DNA of 64,000 nt from Rusavskia elegans (Eukaryota; Ascomycota; Lecanoromycetes; Teloschistales; Teloschistaceae), in contig SAUG01000007.1 in NCBI GenBank assembly GCA_011316305.1, forward strand, positions 186,001-250,000, in the 5' to 3' direction. This document shows, piece by piece, positions 59,388 to 64,000 of the stretch. Below the pieces are notes generated by a model, which was given only the letters and a program-made list of their open reading frames with translations, did not search any database and had not been told where the DNA came from. Every line of letters begins with the position of its first letter. Within the stretch, counting starts at the first letter, position 1. Both the position numbers and the translations under genes were made by a program.

Positions 59388-62300
59388 CTACCCCCCCTAT
59401 ATCGTTTTTCTAAATCTCTTCAACGTTTTCTAAACCTTTCTAAGGTATTTTCTAGGTTCCTATATATTTTTTTCGTTAGGAAACTCTTTCTATTTAATTA
59501 AAAATTCGTCTGTCTCTTTTTTTTCTTCGATAATTTTTTTAACTTTATATTCTTTTTTTTTCTAGTAGTACTAATCTTTTACTAATAGTATTTATTTCGA
59601 GGCTTTTTTAAAGAATCTTATATAGAATTTTAGAAAAATTTCTGTTATAGAAAATTTAAATTATACTGTTATCTTTCTAATATTCTAGACTTTAAAAGCT
59701 TTTATATAAAGTTTATCCAGTTTCCTATCCGTTAAATTTTTTATCGAAAGTAGTATCTTATCTCCTTTTTTAATATTATGGTTTTTTCTAGATTTATCGA
59801 CTCTTTATTTTACTTTTTCCTTAGTACTTTAGATTCTTACTCTAGCTTTGTTCTAATTTTTCTTTATTCGATTAATAAACGTTTATACTGCGGGATTATT
59901 CGTTTCCGAAGTTACTTTATACTTTAGTTTCTTCCCGTATAATATCTTATCTGGGGTTATCTGAATATCTTCGTTATATAACGAGTTAATTACTATCTAG
60001 GCTGTCGGGAGGAGCTAAATCTAGTCTTTTCTTTCTTCGGAATAGTAGATTTTTAAATAAAATTTTAATTTTTGATTTATTCTTTCCGTTTATCTATCGG
60101 TCTATAGATAGAACGATATTAATATTGCCTATTCGATTTCTACTACTTATATTAATCGTTTTATAAAGTTAGAAACGAAGAGTTTATCCCGGTCCGATAT
60201 TATTTTTTCTGTAATTCCGTTTTTATAGAAGACCGTTCGTAGTAGTAAAAATACTAACTGTTCCGTTATTATTATTATTTTATATAGTATAAATCTTATA
60301 TACTTCGTAAGACTATCTATAATCGTTACTATTATATTATATAATATTTAAATATAAAGATTAATAGATTCTGGAAGTCCTATAATAAAATCTATTACGA
60401 TTTATTAATACGGCTGTTCCGGCGTTTATATAGGATATAACTTGCTAAAAGGTCTCTATTTACTTTTCTTAGATATTATATACTTAGGATAATTTTTAAT
60501 ATACTATTTAATATATCTTTTAAATACTAATATATTAGTCCTATCTTAAATTCTTCTAAATATCTTGGTTATTCTTTAGTAGCTAACTGTTTTAGGATCG
60601 TATATTTATCGAATAATATCGTTTATTTTTTCTAATACTTCCGTCTTTTCTAGAACTTCTCCGTTTCTTTTTAATAAAGGCCTATTTATCTTTTCCGCGG
60701 CTTCGTAATCTGCCTTTCGGTTTAGAGTATCCGCGACTATATTATCCGTACCTTTAATATATTTTATTTCGAAATTATAATAGATATTTTCTTTCGACTA
60801 TTTTATTTATCTTTAATTAAGTTCTTTATCGATTAGAAATAATAAGAGATTTTTATAGTCGGTATAGATTATTACTTTCTTTAATATTCCAGTCGTATAT
60901 ATTTTCTAATATATAAAGTTTATAATAATAGCTAGTATTTTCTTATCCGTAGTTATATAATTGACTTCGGCTAGTAATAACTTTCGAAAATAATAGCCTA
61001 ATGGTTTGCCTTTCTATACTATATATAAATCTAAAGCTCTGTCCGATACGTCTATATATAGTATAATTCAGTCTTCTGGATCGAATATATCTAAGGCTTT
61101 CTCTTTAGTAAAACTTTATTTAAATTTTTTAAACGTATCGTTTTCCGTTTATATCTATTAAAATATTTTATCGTTTTATAGAAAATCTATTAACGGAACG
61201 GTTTTCTTTATATATTCTTCTATTATATTTTAATAAAATTCTATAAAATCTAGAAAGCTTTAAATATTCTTTTTAGTTTTTAGGACCGGCTATTCTTTTA
61301 TTATTTATAATTTATTTACTTTTATAGCGATACTTTTTAATCTAATTATATATCCTAGGAATATAACTTTCTTTCTAAAAAATTCTGATTTTTTTTCTTT
61401 AATTCTAAAATTATTATCCCGGAATCTTTATAATACTTTATAGATATATTATTTATATTCTTCCTTTATTTTAGATAATATTAATACGTCGTCTATATAG
61501 ACTATAATAAAAATATCTAAATAGTCGTATAATACTTTATTAACTGCTTTTTATAGAGTCGTAGGAGTATTTATTAATCCGAAAGATATTACTAAATATT
61601 TAAATAATCCGTACTTCGTTCTAAATACGGTGTTCTAATCGTCTCCTTCTTTAATCTTTAGCAGATTAAAGGTATCCCTTAGGTCGAGCTTTATAAACCA
61701 CTTGGCTCTTCTAATTCTACTTTTAAAATCTGCTAAAAGCGGTAAAGGATACTTGTCTTTTTATATAACTACGTTAAATCGTCTGAAGTTTATATATAAT
61801 CGGAAGTCCCTATTTCTTTTCGGAATAAATATTACCGGTTATACTATTATTAATTTAGAATAGCGTATATATCTTTATTTAAGATTATAATCGTATACTA
61901 TTATAGTACTTTTAATTATTTATTATTTAATCTATAAATCGGCCTAGCTTTTAGCTTATCGGGGTCTATAATAATAATTTCGTAATCTTCCTAGATATAA
62001 GCCGGTAGAAGTAATTTTCCTTCCGGTTCCTTTAGTACGTCCTGGAAATCTTTAAATATTTATAGAATTTTATTCGTAGTAGCTAATTCCTTTTTAGTCT
62101 ACTATTTCCGTATAAAAGTATCGTATATCTTCTTTATCTCGGCTAACCTCTTAGGTATACTAAGCAGGTGGTTTCTTATTTTTACCCGTATCGATTTTTA
62201 AACGATCTCTAGATTCTATAATATAAGCTATAGGATATCTAAGTAGATATCCCTTTATATTTTTATAATATCGAAAATAATCCTTTCTTTATATTTATTA

Positions 62301-62536
62301 CTTCTTATCTATATAGATTTAGTTTAATACTCGACTTTAATAAACTCTATTTTATTAATAGTTCCTATAATATGAGGCTCTGTTTTCCTAGTTAAAGGGA
62401 CGCTTAGCCTTTTTATATATTCTTCTAATATAATATTTCGAGTTACGCTCGAGTTAACTAAAGCTTCTACGGGTTTTCTAAATAATATTAATTAGATAAA
62501 AATCCGATTTTTATCTATCTTCCGGAGTCGTTAAAA

Positions 62537-62948
62537 TATAACGTCCCTATATATTAGAAGGCGTTACGCTCGAGCCTAGTTACAGCCGTAGGCGTAGTCT
62601 AAGCTACTAAATAGTAAGGGAGTCCTAGTATAGATTAATATAACTAATCCTATATACCCGTAGAAGTACGGTTATAATATTACGAGGCGTTTTTATTATA
62701 GAGGTAATCGAAAAGAGAATAGTAGATACGTATTTAATAATTATATTATCGACTAATAAAAGAATCTATCTAACGGGAATAAAGAGCGATATATATAGTA
62801 AAAGTAGCCGACAGGGCCGATAGATAGCCGTCCGCTAATAGGCCCTACTATAGCGGTCGACTATAGCGGCTACGAGCGGCTATAGATAATTAGGCTCGTT
62901 TAACCGGCTAATTATCCAGATTATCTCTGTGGAATCGTGGACGTAATA
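62537..62948 (-). repeat. 5' LTR of the pol-bearing gypsy element
   Basis: 412 bp. On the minus strand it starts TATTACGTCCACGATTCC, a RIP form of TGTTACG. Confidence 0.92.
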
Positions 62949-62953
62949 AAGAG

Positions 62954-63821
62954 AATTAATAATATAAATCAAATATAAATTCTAATAGACATTTTATTTG
63001 TTATAAATAATAATACGATAATGTAAAATTAAAAAAATATATAAATAAAAAGATATTAAATTTATTGTTATTCGAAATAGATTAAAATAAATTTAGAATA
63101 TTCGATATTATTAGAAATAACTATTCGATAAAACAACTAAATATAAATTTTAAAAAAAATTAAATATTTAAAATATCGTATTAAATAATCGAATCTTTAA
63201 ATTAATATATTATAATACGTTACTGTTTAGTTTTATAAAGATTATCTCATTAAAAAGAAATCTGTTTTGATATAAAAAGATTCGAATATAGTCTAAAAAT
63301 AGTTTTAGTTCTAAATTAGAAAAATTATAAAATAATAGATTAACAAAATAAATTATAGAAACTTTATGAACTTTAGTAACAAAATATAGTAAATATTTAT
63401 ATATTAAATATTTCTAAAGCGATAAAAAATACGATCGAAGTTTAAAAAAGCAAAAAAGCTAAATGTAAACTAATATTTTAAATGGGTTTATATTATTTAA
63501 TTCTATAAATGACCATTAATATCTCGAAATTATTTATCGATATTAAAGCTACCGCCTAATTCTTTTTATAAAATCTAAGTTTTCGATATTAATAATTCGT
63601 TTTTAAAAGAAATTATAAATATAAAAACGTTTAATATTAAAATATAGTATTATTTAGTTATTAAATCGCTAGAATAGAAAATTATAATATGATTTTTATT
63701 AGTTTTAGCTTTTTCGTTATCATTCTATTATATTATAAATATTATACTTTCCATTTATTATATTAGATTTTAATAGCTTTTTATTTAAAATCTAATATTA
63801 AATTATCGCTATTATTAAAAA
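62954..63821. other. AT-rich sequence without recognisable element
   Basis: Nothing could be assigned between the gypsy element and the hAT end at 63822. Confidence 0.4.
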
Positions 63822-64000
63822 TAGACTAGCTATTTCGGTACGAGTTTCCGTCGATATCTATAATTCGATTCGATTTTTTAGCGAGTCGAACCGATTCGAT
63901 TCGCTAAACGGTCGTTCCGGATCGAATCCGAAAATTCGATAAAAAACCGCTAAACCTTTATAAATAGTTAGATATAATATAAAATATATATATTAATACT
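63822..64000 (-). mobile_element. hAT-like element, cut by the window end
   Basis: Starts TAGACTAGCTATTTCGGTAC, the same end as the minus-oriented copy at 3311-3733, and continues in the 423/453-bp form (GAACCGATTCG, CGCTAAACGGTCG) to the last base. Confidence 0.85.

Larger units (their letters stand above)
58976..62948 (-). mobile_element. Ty3/gypsy chromovirus with pol but no gag, LTR to LTR
   Basis: Two 412-bp LTRs (58976-59387 and 62537-62948) and a perfect 5-bp TSD AAGAG (58971-58975 and 62949-62953). On the minus strand the order after the 5' LTR is protease (EALVNSSVTRNIILEEY), RT (WFIKLDLRDTFNLLKI near 61700, IVYIDDVLI at 61487-61512), RNase H, integrase (IVIDFIIGLPES and later SDRDKLFVSNF, 60020-60460) and a chromodomain-like end (59400-59560). 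The protease frame starts within about 70 bp of the LTR, so gag and the primer-binding site region are missing. Stops from RIP occur in every domain. Confidence 0.92.
18845..64000. other. AT-rich, RIP-mutated transposon block (right)
   Basis: About 45 kb with the same CpA-poor, TpA-rich composition as the left block. Every former protein frame that I could recognise (gypsy gag, RT, integrase, chromodomain; hAT transposase; F5 protein) contains TAA/TAG stops where Trp, Gln or Arg codons are expected, as CpA to TpA changes would produce. No intact host gene was found. The less mutated islands are the solo LTR at 30044-30516 and the F5 copy at 40782-41290. Confidence 0.85.

Overview
The window is chromosomal DNA of a filamentous ascomycete (Pezizomycotina). 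A Dothideomycete is plausible, but the sequence does not prove it. The reasons are short GT-AG introns of 45-104 nt, fungal gene families, and two sharply different base compositions. A 5.7 kb block of ordinary composition (about 13.15-18.85 kb) sits inside about 58 kb of extremely AT-rich DNA. In the AT-rich part CpA/TpG are scarce, TpA is abundant, CpG survives, and nearly every former coding frame carries TAA/TAG. This is the signature of repeat-induced point mutation (RIP) by CpA to TpA. Another ordinary-composition segment ends at about position 265 on the left edge.

The gene island is an arsenic-resistance cluster. In order it holds a Cdc25/rhodanese-type arsenate reductase (acr2 copy A, minus strand), a divergent 344 bp promoter, an ACR3 arsenite efflux permease (plus), an alpha-arrestin-like gene with a broken or mis-spliced reading frame (plus), and a second, diverged acr2 paralogue (copy B, plus) with a possible mitochondrial leader. 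The simplest reading is that arsenate is reduced to arsenite by the Acr2 proteins and exported by Acr3. The arrestin could control turnover of a membrane transporter, but that is inference from position only. A GCCAATCA/ACCAATCA motif recurs upstream of the three plus-strand genes and, inverted, in the shared acr2A/ACR3 promoter.

The AT-rich part is a stack of dead transposons that can be resolved by target-site duplications (TSDs). The families are: (1) hAT-like elements ending TAGACTGGCC/GGCCAGTCTA with 8-bp TSDs (forms of about 423-575 bp, about 1.1 kb, about 2.55 kb, and one 3.4 kb copy with a fossil hAT dimerisation domain); (2) an exactly 160-bp MITE with the same ends; (3) an about 400-430 bp MITE with CTCGGAACG ends and an internal hairpin; (4) a tRNA-headed SINE of about 430-475 bp with 10-15 bp TSDs; (5) an unrecognised 0.86-0.92 kb element, called F5 here, that once encoded a small basic protein and has 10-13 bp TSDs; (6) Ty3/gypsy chromoviruses: one complete LTR pair with pol but no gag, one complete LTR pair with gag but no visible RT, two LTR-less pol remnants and one solo LTR; (7) an unrelated solo LTR carrying a 4 x 40 bp tandem repeat.

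Layout: 1-265 island edge; 266-13.14 kb RIP block with a four-level nest of insertions at 4.26-10.87 kb; 13.15-18.84 kb arsenic island; 18.85-30.0 kb SINEs and MITEs plus a gypsy RT fossil; 30.0-34.1 kb solo LTR and gag-bearing gypsy; 34.1-46 kb MITE, F5, SINE and a chromovirus fossil; 46-49.5 kb large hAT; 49.5-58.5 kb SINE and hAT forms; 58.98-62.95 kb pol-bearing gypsy; the last 180 bp begin another hAT copy. No rRNA, functional tRNA gene or CRISPR array was seen.
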